In this document: piece by piece, positions 8,520 to 17,792 of the stretch
How positions within the stretch are numbered: the stretch's first letter is position 1
How the letters are laid out: each line of letters begins with the position of its first letter
Source: Nitrososphaerota archaeon
GTDB taxonomy: Archaea > Thermoproteota > Nitrososphaeria > Nitrososphaerales > Nitrosopumilaceae
Assembly (NCBI GenBank): GCA_028866895.1
Contig: JAGWHF010000005.1
Span: 86,249 to 150,248, forward strand
Reading direction: 5' to 3'
Length of the DNA: 64,000 bases
Notes under the pieces: model-generated
The model's input: only the letters and a program-made list of their open reading frames with translations
Databases searched by the model: none
What the model was told of the DNA's origin: nothing
Program-made: the position numbers and the translations under genes

Positions 8520-8989
8520 AGACCCACCCGCTCTCAAAGACAGATAGCTCCGAGATACTCGATGCCATCGAGTCGGATTGGAAGATAGAACTCCCCAAGG
8601 TAAAGACGCTCGTAAAGCACGAGATAGGCGAGGAGGCATCCATCATATCAGGCGACGGCTTCACCGCATTGAAGGTCGGGGAGACATACATGCCTTTCCT
8701 ATCAGAAACCTCCATTCTTGAAAAATTTCCAAGGGTGATAGTAGATGCGGGCGCAATAAAGTTCGTATGTAACGGCGCAAACATCATGCGACCCGGGATC
8801 AAGAGTTTTACTGACTTTCAGAGGGACCAGATAGTGTGCGTGGTGGAAGAGACCCACAACAAATTCCTTGCTGTAGGCAGATCCCTTGTCTCAAGCGAGG
8901 AGATGAAAACAATCACAAAGGGAGAGGTCGTAAGGAACATGCACTATATATCAGACAGATATTGGGAAGCTGCAAAGGCTATGAAGTGA
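8516..8989 (+). CDS. PUA-domain RNA-binding protein (MCT-1/DUF1947-like)
   Basis: The 157-residue product has an N-terminal alpha/beta pre-PUA domain (about 1-70). A PUA domain follows (about 75-157) with VDAGAIKFVCNGANIMRPGI and the ending EVVRNMHYISDRYW. The layout matches archaeal relatives of MCTS1 and the PUA part of archaeosine transglycosylases, which bind tRNA or the small ribosomal subunit. The start is TTG 8516, inside the last codons of hom, so the two are translationally coupled. The metabolic link to homoserine is unclear and may only reflect a shared promoter. Confidence 0.8.
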   Translation: MKTHPLSKTDSSEILDAIESDWKIELPKVKTLVKHEIGEEASIISGDGFTALKVGETYMPFLSETSILEKFPRVIVDAGAIKFVCNGANIMRPGIKSFTDFQRDQIVCVVEETHNKFLAVGRSLVSSEEMKTITKGEVVRNMHYISDRYWEAAKAMK

Positions 8990-9583
8990 TTATTTCTCGG
9001 TTGATTCTCGCGAGCCGTTCTTGTCTACTACGAGTACGTCTATTCCATCACCACTTGCGGCATCACGCATTATTGCAGACTTGATGGACTTGACCGCAAG
9101 AGCAACGGCGTCTTTTTCCTTCATCCCCTTCTTGAACTCCTGATCAAGCACTCCCAGTGCCATTTCTGCACCTGTGCCGACAGCTGCATAATCATCCGGC
9201 AGTACTGATCCAAGGGGATCAAGCGTGTATATTGCAGCTTCTCCATCCACTCCACCCACAATCACCTGCGTAAGCAGGGGATAGAATCGTCGTTCATACA
9301 TTAGTGATGACATCATCTTTGCCACCGAGTTCGGAGGAATCTCCCTTTTCAGCTCAAGTTTTCTCACCTTGGTCAAGGCTCTCATCTGCATCGCCAAGAC
9401 CTGCATGTCCGCGACCATTCCAGCACAACACGCACCTACAAAATCGGTTATCTTAAACGTCTTTTTGGTACTTTTGCTTACAACAAAGTTGCCATACGAT
9501 ATCCTCCTTTCGCTTGCCAGTACGACACCGCCATCATACGCTATCCCGACAGCCGTGGCGCCCGGCATGTACATATAAGCCAT
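8990..9583 (-). CDS. psmB: Proteasome beta-type subunit, apparently lacking the catalytic Thr1
   Basis: The product belongs to the 20S proteasome core family: VGIAYDGGVVLASERR, SYGNFVVSK, the GDGID block and the YAAVGTGAEMALGVL helix are typical. Active archaeal beta subunits are cleaved before a Thr in a G-T-T-x-V-G context. Here the junction reads P-G-A-T-A-V-G, so position 1 is Ala. This resembles the non-catalytic beta paralogue of Crenarchaeota. ATG 9583 is chosen over TTG 9607 because a CTTTATTG box lies about 30 nt upstream. A second, active beta subunit should exist elsewhere in the genome. Confidence 0.88.
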   Translation of the reverse strand: MAYMYMPGATAVGIAYDGGVVLASERRISYGNFVVSKSTKKTFKITDFVGACCAGMVADMQVLAMQMRALTKVRKLELKREIPPNSVAKMMSSLMYERRFYPLLTQVIVGGVDGEAAIYTLDPLGSVLPDDYAAVGTGAEMALGVLDQEFKKGMKEKDAVALAVKSIKSAIMRDAASGDGIDVLVVDKNGSRESTEK

Positions 9584-9666
9584 ACCTGAACTGCCAAATG
9601 AGCACAATAAAGGCCTTTCTCTGCGATCCGATGATCCTTTTCCTTGCGGACCAATTGATCACGCCA

Positions 9667-11025
9667 CTAGGTTCTCGCGCCAAAATTTCTTAAAATCTTG
9701 CAAACGCACTTTGTCGCCTTTTTCAAGAGGTCAATTCTTGCAAACTCATTAGGCGAGTGTATCCTTGCGTATACGTAAGTGCTGCCAACAGATATGCACG
9801 GTGCCCCGAGAACTTTTGAGAACGAGTACATCGGTCCCGTGCCAGCGGAAGATATGCTTATCACCGCACTGCCAAATGATTCATGTGCGGCATCCTCCAC
9901 CACCTTCACAAAAGGATCTGACACCGGAGTTCTCGAAGCGGCCTCGCCGTGAATCACCCTTACCTGGATGTCTCCAAACCCCTTCTTCCTTAGGTGCTTT
10001 GCCAGCCTCAATAGCTGCCTTGAGGGATCCATCCTTGGAACAAGCCTGAAATCAATTTTTACAGAGGCAGTTGACGGAAGAACTGTCTTTGCTCCCGGTC
10101 CCTCCCAGCCAGATGAAAATCCCGCGATATTACACGTAGATCCTCCCACCATAGCCTTTTTTACATCCACGCCCTCCCTTCCCCCAACAAATCGTGTTAT
10201 CCCATACTCCCTTTTGAATGACCCTTCATCAAACGGCTCCTTTCTTATTATGCCAAGTTCCTCCCTAGAAAACGGATCAACTTCCTTGTACCAATCCTTG
10301 ATGAGAATCTTCCCGTCCACGTCACGCAGTGTACGCAGTGCTTCAACCATCCTCCAAGCCGGATTCTCAATCAATACCGCCAGACTCGAATGTGCGTCCC
10401 GGACAGATTCCTTTGCGGTAAGCTCGACGTAAAGAAGGCCCTTCATGCCAAGGCTGATGACTGGCCTTCCCTTTTCGTCAACATACCCAAACTCCCAGAT
10501 AACACCATCACATGAGAGTTTGGTCTTGAATTTTCTTAGGTATTCTTCAACATGCATACTTCCTACCTCCTCCTCGCCTTCCACCAGGAATTTTATGTTG
10601 CAGGGAACATCGCCCGTAGTCCTAAGGAATGCCTCGACTGCTTTGATCCTCGTGATGAGCTCGCCCTTGTCGTCCGCTGCGCCCCTGCCGTAGATCTTGT
10701 TTCCCCTTATTTTTCCGCTAAATGGAGGGTCGTTCCAGAGGTCTATTGGCTCTTCCGGCTGTACATCATAGTGATTGTAAAAGAGTATCGTCTTTTGTGG
10801 GTTTTTCTTTGACCTCACCTCCCCATATACCGCCGGCGCGATTCCTTTCCCAAGCCTCAAAATTTCCGTCTTGATGCCAGATTCGCGCATTATTTTAGCT
10901 GCCAGCACAGCACATTCCCTGATTCCAATGTTCTTTGCAGAGACGCTTGGCTGTCTTATCAACCTCTGCAGGTCGGAAATAAGCGATGGCATGTTTTTGT
11001 CAACGTACCTTTCCTGTTCCATCAT
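9667..11025 (-). CDS. M20 family metallopeptidase (dipeptidase/carboxypeptidase)
   Basis: The 452-residue product is a zinc-dependent amidohydrolase of the M20 clan. Visible metal-site motifs are YNHYDVQP, RGAADDKGE, EGEEEVGS and, near the C-terminus, IHSPNEF. A dimerisation domain interrupts the catalytic domain (about residues 190-330). Length and motifs match cytosolic nonspecific dipeptidases and ArgE/DapE relatives, so the natural substrate cannot be told from sequence alone. Its ATG overlaps the stop of the nnrD gene by four bases, so it is the downstream member of a minus-strand operon. Confidence 0.87.
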   Translation of the reverse strand: MMEQERYVDKNMPSLISDLQRLIRQPSVSAKNIGIRECAVLAAKIMRESGIKTEILRLGKGIAPAVYGEVRSKKNPQKTILFYNHYDVQPEEPIDLWNDPPFSGKIRGNKIYGRGAADDKGELITRIKAVEAFLRTTGDVPCNIKFLVEGEEEVGSMHVEEYLRKFKTKLSCDGVIWEFGYVDEKGRPVISLGMKGLLYVELTAKESVRDAHSSLAVLIENPAWRMVEALRTLRDVDGKILIKDWYKEVDPFSREELGIIRKEPFDEGSFKREYGITRFVGGREGVDVKKAMVGGSTCNIAGFSSGWEGPGAKTVLPSTASVKIDFRLVPRMDPSRQLLRLAKHLRKKGFGDIQVRVIHGEAASRTPVSDPFVKVVEDAAHESFGSAVISISSAGTGPMYSFSKVLGAPCISVGSTYVYARIHSPNEFARIDLLKKATKCVCKILRNFGART

Positions 11026-11888
11026 TTGCCACTTGTCCTGTCAAACGGCTTCATTGCATCAGGTAGAAATTCAAGTAGGTCTGTTGCCACAATGTGGAAG
11101 CCATGCTTCCTTTGAGCCATGGCTCCTGCCCTGCCGTTTACATAGGCTGCGGCAGATGCGGCCTCCACCGGCTTTCTATTTTTAGATAGCATGGATGCCA
11201 CAATGCCCGACAATACATCCCCCGTTCCTCCCACCGTCATGGAGGCAAGGTTCTTTACATTAAGAAACGTCCTTTCTCCGTCCGATATCACATCAGTAGG
11301 ACCCTTGAGTAGTACAGTTACACCATTTTCCCTGGCATGTCTTCTGACCAGCTCCGCCCTCTTCCTCATCTCAGAGGGAGGATCCTCACCAAACAGCCTC
11401 CTGAACTCTCCCGCATGGGGAGTAACCGTCACATTTTTGTCTTTGATATCATGGAGAACTTCTGGTACAAGCGCGCTTGCATCAAGCGAAACCATTACCG
11501 CTCTGTCTAGAAGATCCCTTATCAGCATCCTCAACGCCTCTCTGTCCTGAATCCCAAGACCCATCCCTATGGTCGCTGAATCCAACTCTTTCGGGATTAT
11601 GCCGACAAGCTTTCTTGCTGCACCCCTTGTCAACTTGGCATCCACCAGAGGTATGACAATCAGGTTCGGCGAATGTGCCCTAGTAGACACCACGTTTATT
11701 TTTGGAACACATGTATATACCAGATCAGACCCGGCCCGAAGGGCCGCCATCGACGCCAAGATTGGCGCACCGTGATACATGTAGCTTCCTCCAACCACCA
11801 ATACCGTTCCATTTTCGCCTTTTCGCGAGGTCGTCTTTCTTGGAGGAATGAATGTCTTCACCGTGGCGGCTTGGATGTTTTTTATCAA
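11022..11888 (-). CDS. nnrD: ADP-dependent NAD(P)H-hydrate dehydratase (NnrD/CARKD-like)
   Basis: The 288-residue ribokinase-like protein repairs hydrated NADH and NADPH. Supporting motifs are GTVLVVGGSYMYHGAPILA near the N-terminus, VTPHAGEFRRLFG, VLLKGPTDVISDG and NLASMTVGGTGDVLSGIVA, the anion hole and nucleotide site of the family. Many archaeal enzymes carry an N-terminal epimerase (NnrE) domain; this copy is dehydratase only. It sits between TrmI (8 bp upstream) and the M20 peptidase (4-bp overlap). Confidence 0.9.
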   Translation of the reverse strand: MIKNIQAATVKTFIPPRKTTSRKGENGTVLVVGGSYMYHGAPILASMAALRAGSDLVYTCVPKINVVSTRAHSPNLIVIPLVDAKLTRGAARKLVGIIPKELDSATIGMGLGIQDREALRMLIRDLLDRAVMVSLDASALVPEVLHDIKDKNVTVTPHAGEFRRLFGEDPPSEMRKRAELVRRHARENGVTVLLKGPTDVISDGERTFLNVKNLASMTVGGTGDVLSGIVASMLSKNRKPVEAASAAAYVNGRAGAMAQRKHGFHIVATDLLEFLPDAMKPFDRTSGK

Positions 11889-11896
11889 TGACTTTT

Positions 11897-12760
11897 CTAT
11901 TTTTCCACGCTGGATAAACTTTCGTCTTCCTGCATCTCCTCAGTTGCGCCTTCCAGCTCCGCATCTGTCTTCCTGCGGTCCCTTGGACTTGTGACCTTCC
12001 TTGCAAATGCGACGTACGTGGTGTGCCCTATACCACGGAAGGAGTGTCGTGTCTTTCCTTCTCGCGCCTCTATAGTCCGCACTATCTGCTCAGTAAACTC
12101 CATGTCAAAAAAGTCGTTTTCCCACAGGGCAGATGCGAGTTTTTCAAGCTGGTTCATTGTAGGGCAAATAGTCACGATAAAACCGCTTCCCTTTAGCATT
12201 TTTCTTGCCTGCGGAACTACGGTCCATGGATCTCCAAGATCCACCATAACCATGTCCACCTCACTCATGGGAACTTTTTTGGCCGATTTGATGTCCAATT
12301 TTTCCATGGTAACAAATTTTGCGACCCCGGCCCTCTCGATATTTTTTTGTGCGATTGCCATAAAGTTTTCATCCACATCATAGGTATACACATGACCCCT
12401 CGGCTTTACGAGGCTTGCAAGAAACGTGGTTAGCGAGCCGCTTCCAGTCCCAATCTCCACGATTTTCTGGCCGCTCTGCAGCCCAGTTCTTGCCGCAATA
12501 TACCCTAGATCCTTCGGGTATACAATCTGGGTGCTCCTCTGGCTCTTCATTACATAATCGTATATTGTAGGTTCAAGAAGGTAGATTATCTTGCCCTTGT
12601 TGGTTTTCAGCGAGCTCCCGTACTCCTTTCCAATTGCCTTTTTGTGTTCAATCACGCCCACGTGCGTGTGAAACTGCTGGTTTTTTGAGACCTTCATGAG
12701 CCATTTTTTAGAGTCGCTAAAGAAGAAAAGCACGTTGCTATTCTGTTTTATTTTCTTCAC
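11897..12760 (-). CDS. trmI: tRNA (adenine-N1)-methyltransferase, TrmI family
   Basis: The 287-residue product has an N-terminal beta domain of about 75 residues. The SAM-dependent Rossmann domain shows VEIGTGSGSLTTFLA, the acidic YTYDVDE strand end and VDMVMVDLGDPW. The last block is close to the DxPxPW-type motif of TrmI enzymes, which make m1A at positions 57/58 of archaeal tRNA. The C-terminal 30 residues are acidic and low in complexity (DAELEGATEEMQEDES), which is not needed for the fold. It lies upstream of nnrD and downstream of argS. Confidence 0.88.
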   Translation of the reverse strand: MKKIKQNSNVLFFFSDSKKWLMKVSKNQQFHTHVGVIEHKKAIGKEYGSSLKTNKGKIIYLLEPTIYDYVMKSQRSTQIVYPKDLGYIAARTGLQSGQKIVEIGTGSGSLTTFLASLVKPRGHVYTYDVDENFMAIAQKNIERAGVAKFVTMEKLDIKSAKKVPMSEVDMVMVDLGDPWTVVPQARKMLKGSGFIVTICPTMNQLEKLASALWENDFFDMEFTEQIVRTIEAREGKTRHSFRGIGHTTYVAFARKVTSPRDRRKTDAELEGATEEMQEDESLSSVEK

Positions 12761-12807
12761 AACTTTGCCTGACTGACTGTGGATAATAGTATTTCCAATC
12801 TACGGCA

Positions 12808-14694
12808 TCACATCCTATCAGGTGCGTCGATTCCAAGCAATGACAGTCCTTTTGCAAGAGTCCCCTTGAAGGACCACACCAGACAGAGCCGCGCATTTAC
12901 CAGTTCGGGGGTTTCTGCAGTCAACACCTTTACGTGTTCATAGAACGCGTTGAATGACACTGCAAGATCATAGCAATATCTCGCAATAATCTTCGGTGAA
13001 AGATTTCTTGCGGAATCCTCCACCTGCATGTCAAGCTTCCCTATTGTCTTAGCCAAACTCTTCTCGTATGCATCACCAAGCCCATCAAGGGGGTCGTCAA
13101 ATCTTGGATTCGTCGATGCCTTTTCAAGGATTCTCACCGCCCTTGCGTGCGCATATTGGATATACGGCCCTGTATCTCCTTCAAGGCTTAGGGATTCTGA
13201 AAGGTCAAATACAATTATCTTGTCAAGATCCTGCCTTATCATCGCATACCGGAGTGCGCCCACTGCTACCTGCTCTGCAATGCGCACGAGCGACTCCTCC
13301 CCAAGATCGGGATTTCTTTTCTTTGCCTCCTCGTACGTCCTTACTCCTAGGATGTCAAGCACATAATCCGCGTTGACATAAACTCCCTTTCTTCCCGACA
13401 TCTGTACCGCCTTTCCGCCAGTATCAAGGTTAAGCATCATTGCCGTATCCGCACTGAGCGTGACGGATTCATATCCAAGGTGGACGTATGATTTGTGCTC
13501 GGTTGTAAAGCCTGAGACAATCCTTGTTATTATCTTCTGCAATCTTGACTGCCTTGAATCAATTACGGTTATGACCTTGTCCCCTGTAAGACGGATTTTT
13601 TCGCCCGTGCTTTCAAGGACTGTCGCCCACAATAGCCGGCCACTTTTTTGGACGGCATATTTTGCATATGAAAACGGGTCTTCCAAAAGGCCAAGCTTCC
13701 AGGCGGCGTAAGGTATGTCTTTAGCAACGTATGTTGCAATTCCATTGCTTCTGACAAGTACCTTGTCCTCATCATTGTCAGACTCGGACCTTATTACCCA
13801 GCAGCCTTTATTCTTGCCCTCATTTTCCAAATATATTATGCCTCTTGACTTCATCTTCTCAAACGCTGTTCCCCAAAGTCCAGACCTTACAATCTGGGAC
13901 TCGAAGTTCAGGCAGTCGTATTCCGCCCCAAGCCGCCAGCAGGTCCTGAGCTGCTCCTCCAAAACTCTCCTAGTTACATCCTCCCCGAGCTTGGCAATCT
14001 CGGATGTTCCTTCCTCAAGTTCCTTTAGCACAAGTGTCCTTTTTTCTGCAAGAGGCAAATCTCTTTCATACCTGCCAGTCATGCTGACATAAACAACATC
14101 ACCGCAATAGTGATCAAATTTTTGCCCTTCCGGCGGCTCCCTTGCAAATCCCCCGAACAGAAACCCCACAAGGATATCTGCAACCTGCAGGCCTGAATCA
14201 TCCACATAATTTAGCACCCGTACATCAAAGTTTGCCTTGCGCAATATCCTGGCAATGGTGTCGCCCACAATGATATTACGGACGTGCCCTACATGCAACG
14301 CCTTGTTTGGGTTCACGCTAGTATGCTCAACCACAGCCCTCTGGCCGCCACCCAGGTCAAAGGATCCATAGGCCGAGTCTTGTGAGGCGCAGACAACAGA
14401 GGTAATCAGACGATTCCCGTCAGCCACAAAGTTAAGGTAGCCCGACGGATGCACGCTGACCTCCAAGATCATCCCATCCTTTTCTTTCGGATACCTACCG
14501 GCAATTGATGTGGCTATCTCAAACGGGCTCTTCCGCAAGGGTTTTGCCAAAAGGAATCCGATATTACAGCTTACATCCCCAAACTCGGGCTTTGATGCCT
14601 CAGAGACATCAAAATAGATATCCGGGTGTCCCAATTCGAGAGAAATTTTTTTTACGTTGGAACGTATCTCGTCAAAAAGCTGCCTTAGTGTCAT
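12808..14694 (-). CDS. argS: Arginyl-tRNA synthetase
   Basis: The 628-residue class I synthetase has an N-terminal Add-1 domain. The HIGH-type motif is NKALHVGHVRN near residues 131-141, and a KMSK-like element MSGRKGVYV follows in the second half. The C-terminal anticodon-binding helical domain carries the expected DTGPYIQYAHAR motif. Its start lies four bases downstream of the phosphoglycolate phosphatase stop, so the genes are co-transcribed. Length and domain order are normal. Confidence 0.95.
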   Translation of the reverse strand: MTLRQLFDEIRSNVKKISLELGHPDIYFDVSEASKPEFGDVSCNIGFLLAKPLRKSPFEIATSIAGRYPKEKDGMILEVSVHPSGYLNFVADGNRLITSVVCASQDSAYGSFDLGGGQRAVVEHTSVNPNKALHVGHVRNIIVGDTIARILRKANFDVRVLNYVDDSGLQVADILVGFLFGGFAREPPEGQKFDHYCGDVVYVSMTGRYERDLPLAEKRTLVLKELEEGTSEIAKLGEDVTRRVLEEQLRTCWRLGAEYDCLNFESQIVRSGLWGTAFEKMKSRGIIYLENEGKNKGCWVIRSESDNDEDKVLVRSNGIATYVAKDIPYAAWKLGLLEDPFSYAKYAVQKSGRLLWATVLESTGEKIRLTGDKVITVIDSRQSRLQKIITRIVSGFTTEHKSYVHLGYESVTLSADTAMMLNLDTGGKAVQMSGRKGVYVNADYVLDILGVRTYEEAKKRNPDLGEESLVRIAEQVAVGALRYAMIRQDLDKIIVFDLSESLSLEGDTGPYIQYAHARAVRILEKASTNPRFDDPLDGLGDAYEKSLAKTIGKLDMQVEDSARNLSPKIIARYCYDLAVSFNAFYEHVKVLTAETPELVNARLCLVWSFKGTLAKGLSLLGIDAPDRM

Positions 14695-14698
14695 GCCA

Positions 14699-15394
14699 TC
14701 ATTTCACTGAGAGTTTTAACTCAATCCTTTCAAGCGCTTCAATCACTCCGTCCCCCTCCCTTGCCTGGACAGACAGAGTCGCCTTGGACTTTACCTCATC
14801 TGGTGCATTACCCATAGCCACGCTTACCCCGGCCATCCCAAAAAGAGGAATGTCCGTCTCGCTGTCTCCTATTGCAATAACGTCATCCTTTGTCGCAGAG
14901 AACATCCTCATCACCTCCAGAAAGCCGCTTGCCTTGTTGACGCCCCTCGAGTTTATATGGTATGCATACATGCTGTCCGAGAGATGTACATCAAAACCCT
15001 TCTCAGAGAGAAATTCCTTACCTTTCCTAATGTCAAAATTTCTCTCCAAGACCACCTCAGTTAGACGTGGAAATACTGGCTTTTCCACCACCCCTGGAAT
15101 GCAAGATTTTAGAAATTCAAATGCCCTCAAGCATTCCTGCCTGTTCCCAATCAGTTTGTGCTCGTTGGGGCCTGATGTGATTATGCCACCGTTTTCACCA
15201 ACAGATATCCTTGTAGTGCCTCCAAAGACTGAGAGAACATAGGCCTCAATTGACGATCTTCCTGTCACATAAATTACCTTGTGGCCCAGCTTGACAAGAT
15301 ATCTCAGGGCAGCAAGCGCGTCAAGATCCACCCGTCCCCCCTTGTTGTCAGTGATTGTGCCATCGATATCCACCGCAAAAATTTTGGGCTTCAT
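14699..15394 (-). CDS. Phosphoglycolate phosphatase-like HAD hydrolase (Cof type)
   Basis: The 231-residue product is a HAD enzyme with motif I FAVDIDGTITD, motif II YVTGRSS, and motif III/IV AIGDSETDIPLFGMAG. A C2B-type cap occupies the middle. Archaeal phosphoglycolate phosphatases have this length and the same IGDxxxD ending. Substrate assignment within the Cof group is uncertain; sugar phosphates are the main alternative. It heads the minus-strand run ending with the M20 peptidase. Confidence 0.82.
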   Translation of the reverse strand: MKPKIFAVDIDGTITDNKGGRVDLDALAALRYLVKLGHKVIYVTGRSSIEAYVLSVFGGTTRISVGENGGIITSGPNEHKLIGNRQECLRAFEFLKSCIPGVVEKPVFPRLTEVVLERNFDIRKGKEFLSEKGFDVHLSDSMYAYHINSRGVNKASGFLEVMRMFSATKDDVIAIGDSETDIPLFGMAGVSVAMGNAPDEVKSKATLSVQAREGDGVIEALERIELKLSVK

Positions 15395-15522
15395 TCAAAC
15401 GACGTACCATGACGGGCAATAATAACTGATTCTCCACGCTGCCGACTCTGCCCTCCAAGAGGATGGATGGTTTAGAAGGCCGGAGAACCAACTTATAGAA
15501 TGACCCTGAAGGTACGTAATCC

Positions 15523-15750
15523 ATGACACGAAAGGGTACGATCGCAGAAATCTTCAGCAAGGCGGTACACCATGACGATCCCGTCCTTTATTACGTAGGA
15601 TTCATTGACCTAGGAGTCGTCAGGGAAGCCACATTGCCTGAATTTGTGGCATTGTCTGAAAACTTTGAGGTGATACCGGCAACGAGAATCACACATATCA
15701 GAAGAGGTAATCAGATGCTATACCAAAAAGCGACCAAGAAACGATCGTAA
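15523..15750 (+). CDS. DUF504 (MJ1316-like) small protein
   Basis: The 75-residue product reads RKGTIAEIFSKAV at the N-terminus and IPATRITHIRRGNQMLYQK at the C-terminus. These are the conserved ends of DUF504/MJ1316 domains, where the I-P-x-H-R-I motif is here IPATRI. Family members have been proposed to recognise RNA cyclic phosphate ends, so a role in RNA processing or repair is possible. A TTATAG box lies about 35 nt before ATG 15523. It is divergent from the HAD gene. Confidence 0.7.
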   Translation: MTRKGTIAEIFSKAVHHDDPVLYYVGFIDLGVVREATLPEFVALSENFEVIPATRITHIRRGNQMLYQKATKKRS

Positions 15751-15806
15751 AATAAACGCGGCATCATGTTGTTGGATTTAATATACTCAAATTGCTACAT
15801 CTATTC

Positions 15807-16304
15807 GTGTTTACAGATATTCTAAAATCAGTGCTTGCGAATCCCCTGTTTGTAAAGTACGGGCTGGCAGGGCTCTTCCTCAACTGCGTCTTTGCCTCGG
15901 TGATCCCATTTCCAATCGTGCTGACCTCCACTGCCCTGCTGATGGACGGTCAGAATCCAAACATGGTATTTCTAATAATGGCGGTAGGATCCATAATAGG
16001 CGGCATTCTGACCTACTTCATAGGACAGGACGGCAAAAGGCTCTACAAGATCCTCAGAAAAACACACACTGCCACTCATTACAACAAAGGGCACGAATGG
16101 TTAAACAGACACGGATGGATCATCATTTTCATCTTGAGCCTCGTGCCTATAATGACCGAAGTTGTCACAATCATAGCTGGCGCGCAGAGATATAACTTCA
16201 AAAAATTCGCCATAGCAATGGCCCTTGCAAGAACCAGTAGCGCCATAGCCTCAGTTTATTTTGGAAGCCTGTTTGTCCAGTATTTCAACAACATAAGGAT
16301 GTGA
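15807..16304 (+). CDS. DedA/SNARE-associated (VTT) family membrane protein
   Basis: The product has about four to five hydrophobic segments in 165 residues. The short glycine-containing block GSIIGGILTYFIGQDGKRL and a C-terminal half with LVPIMTEVVTIIAGAQRYNFKKFAIAMALAR match VTT proteins, whose reentrant loops carry such motifs. These proteins are linked to lipid or undecaprenyl-type carrier scrambling and envelope homeostasis. A TTTAATATA box near 15777 is about 30 nt before GTG 15807, which favours that start over TTG 15792. Confidence 0.78.
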   Translation: MFTDILKSVLANPLFVKYGLAGLFLNCVFASVIPFPIVLTSTALLMDGQNPNMVFLIMAVGSIIGGILTYFIGQDGKRLYKILRKTHTATHYNKGHEWLNRHGWIIIFILSLVPIMTEVVTIIAGAQRYNFKKFAIAMALARTSSAIASVYFGSLFVQYFNNIRM

Positions 16305-16366
16305 TTGCAAGGCCACATATGGGCCAGTAGTAGGATTTTATTCAAGACCAGACGATGTAAACACAG

Positions 16367-17467
16367 ATGGGAATCCCGGAAAAGATCCAAGCAATCAAGG
16401 ACGAGATGGCAAAAACACAGATAAACAAAGCCACAGAACACCATATTGGTCTCCTCAAGGCAAAGCTTGCCAAACTCAGACGCGAGCAGGACGAGGTCAA
16501 AACAAAAGGTTCCGGGAGTTCCGTGGGCTTTGACGTAAAGAGGACTGGAGATGGCACAGTGGTCTTCATAGGTCTTCCCAGTGTGGGAAAATCAACCCTC
16601 CTCAACAGGTTGACTGGAGCAAAGTCTGCGGTTGGAGCGTTCCAGTTTACTACCACCACGGTCGTACCAGGCATGATGGAACACCGCGGCGCAAAAATTC
16701 AAGTCCTCGACCTTCCCGGGATAATCAAAGGCGCATCTACGGGAAAAGGCCTTGGAAAGAGAGTCCTCGCAGTTGCAAAAAGTGCAGACCTCGTCCTCAT
16801 AGTGCTTGACGTTTTCCAGCCGTACCACGAAGGGGTAATAAGAACAGAGCTCGCAAACATCGGAATCAGGCTGGACCAGAGACCTCCTGACATCGTAATA
16901 GAAAAGACAGGTGATGGAGGCCTGGCGGTAAGCCAGCAGGTACCGATAACAAAAATGTCGGTCAATCTCCTCAAGGACATACTAAGAGTATACGGCATTA
17001 ACAACGCCCGTGTCCTCATAAGGGAAGACATTGACTCGGAACAGCTAATCGACTTTGTTTCTGGAAACAAGTTCTATGTCGAGTCCCTTACCGTAATGAA
17101 CAAGATAGACCTGGTAAACCAAGGATTCTTAAACGAGCTTCAGGAAAAGGTCAAATCTAAAATAATCCCAATATCGGCCGATGCCGACGTCAACGTCCAT
17201 GCACTCAAAGATGCCATATATGAAAAGTTGGACTTTATCAGGATATACCTGAGGCCCAAGGGCGGAGAAGCAGACTACAAGGAACCCCTCATCGTGCGAC
17301 GCCGTTCATCAGTCCTTGATGTCTGCAACAAGTTGCACCGCGACCTGAAAAAGGATTTCAGATACGGTCTGGTGTGGGGAAGAAGCGTCAAGTTCGGCGG
17401 CCAGAGGGTCGGCCTCAATCACGTCTTGGAAGACGAAGATGTACTAACCATAGTGAAAAATAAGTAG
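16367..17467 (+). CDS. DRG-family (developmentally regulated) GTP-binding protein
   Basis: The 366-residue product is an OBG/DRG GTPase. An N-terminal helical pair (1-50) precedes G1 GLPSVGKS at 69-76, the switch TTTTVVPGM, G3 DLPG and G4 NKID. A DRG insert follows and a TGS domain ends the protein (about 300-366, RRRSSVLDVCNKLH onward). DRGs act on the ribosome, with stalled or stressed translation. Length is normal. The two tiny genes that follow are on the same strand. Confidence 0.95.
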   Translation: MGIPEKIQAIKDEMAKTQINKATEHHIGLLKAKLAKLRREQDEVKTKGSGSSVGFDVKRTGDGTVVFIGLPSVGKSTLLNRLTGAKSAVGAFQFTTTTVVPGMMEHRGAKIQVLDLPGIIKGASTGKGLGKRVLAVAKSADLVLIVLDVFQPYHEGVIRTELANIGIRLDQRPPDIVIEKTGDGGLAVSQQVPITKMSVNLLKDILRVYGINNARVLIREDIDSEQLIDFVSGNKFYVESLTVMNKIDLVNQGFLNELQEKVKSKIIPISADADVNVHALKDAIYEKLDFIRIYLRPKGGEADYKEPLIVRRRSSVLDVCNKLHRDLKKDFRYGLVWGRSVKFGGQRVGLNHVLEDEDVLTIVKNK

Positions 17468-17501
17468 CAAGAGATATTTTCTGACAATTCCCTTATCAAA
17501 T

Positions 17502-17678
17502 GTGGAAAATGACGCTGAAACCAGATGGTGCAAGAGATGTCTTGCAAAGACTAGACAGGAAATAATTTTCTTGCCTGAAATTGCAACTTACAAAAGGCGC
17601 AGACAGTACAGATGCACACAATGCGGACAGACGTCATGGTTTCAAGCAAGACGGCCGTCGGCCGAGTCGGTTTACTAA
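17502..17678 (+). CDS. 58-residue zinc-ribbon protein
   Basis: A GTG at 17502 opens a 58-codon frame with two Cys pairs, WCKRCL near residues 8-13 and RCTQCG in the second half, about 27 residues apart. This is a typical C-x2-C...C-x2-C zinc ribbon. The C-terminal part is rich in Arg (KRRRQYRC, QARRPS) and suggests RNA or DNA binding. It lies 34 bp after the DRG gene, possibly in the same transcript. The function is unknown. Confidence 0.65.
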   Translation: MENDAETRWCKRCLAKTRQEIIFLPEIATYKRRRQYRCTQCGQTSWFQARRPSAESVY

Positions 17679-17792
17679 AAAATCGATCAGATTTCAAGGA
17701 TTTTGCAAAAAAATTGTCGATACAATATCATCATTTGGTGTAATTTTCTTAAGCGTAACGATAGAAAAACAAGTGAAAGGTAAATTACAACA

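Noticed and set aside
9765-10693. Several plus-strand frames of 80-150 codons over the M20 peptidase
   Set aside because: They are antisense shadows of a gene with complete metal-site motifs.
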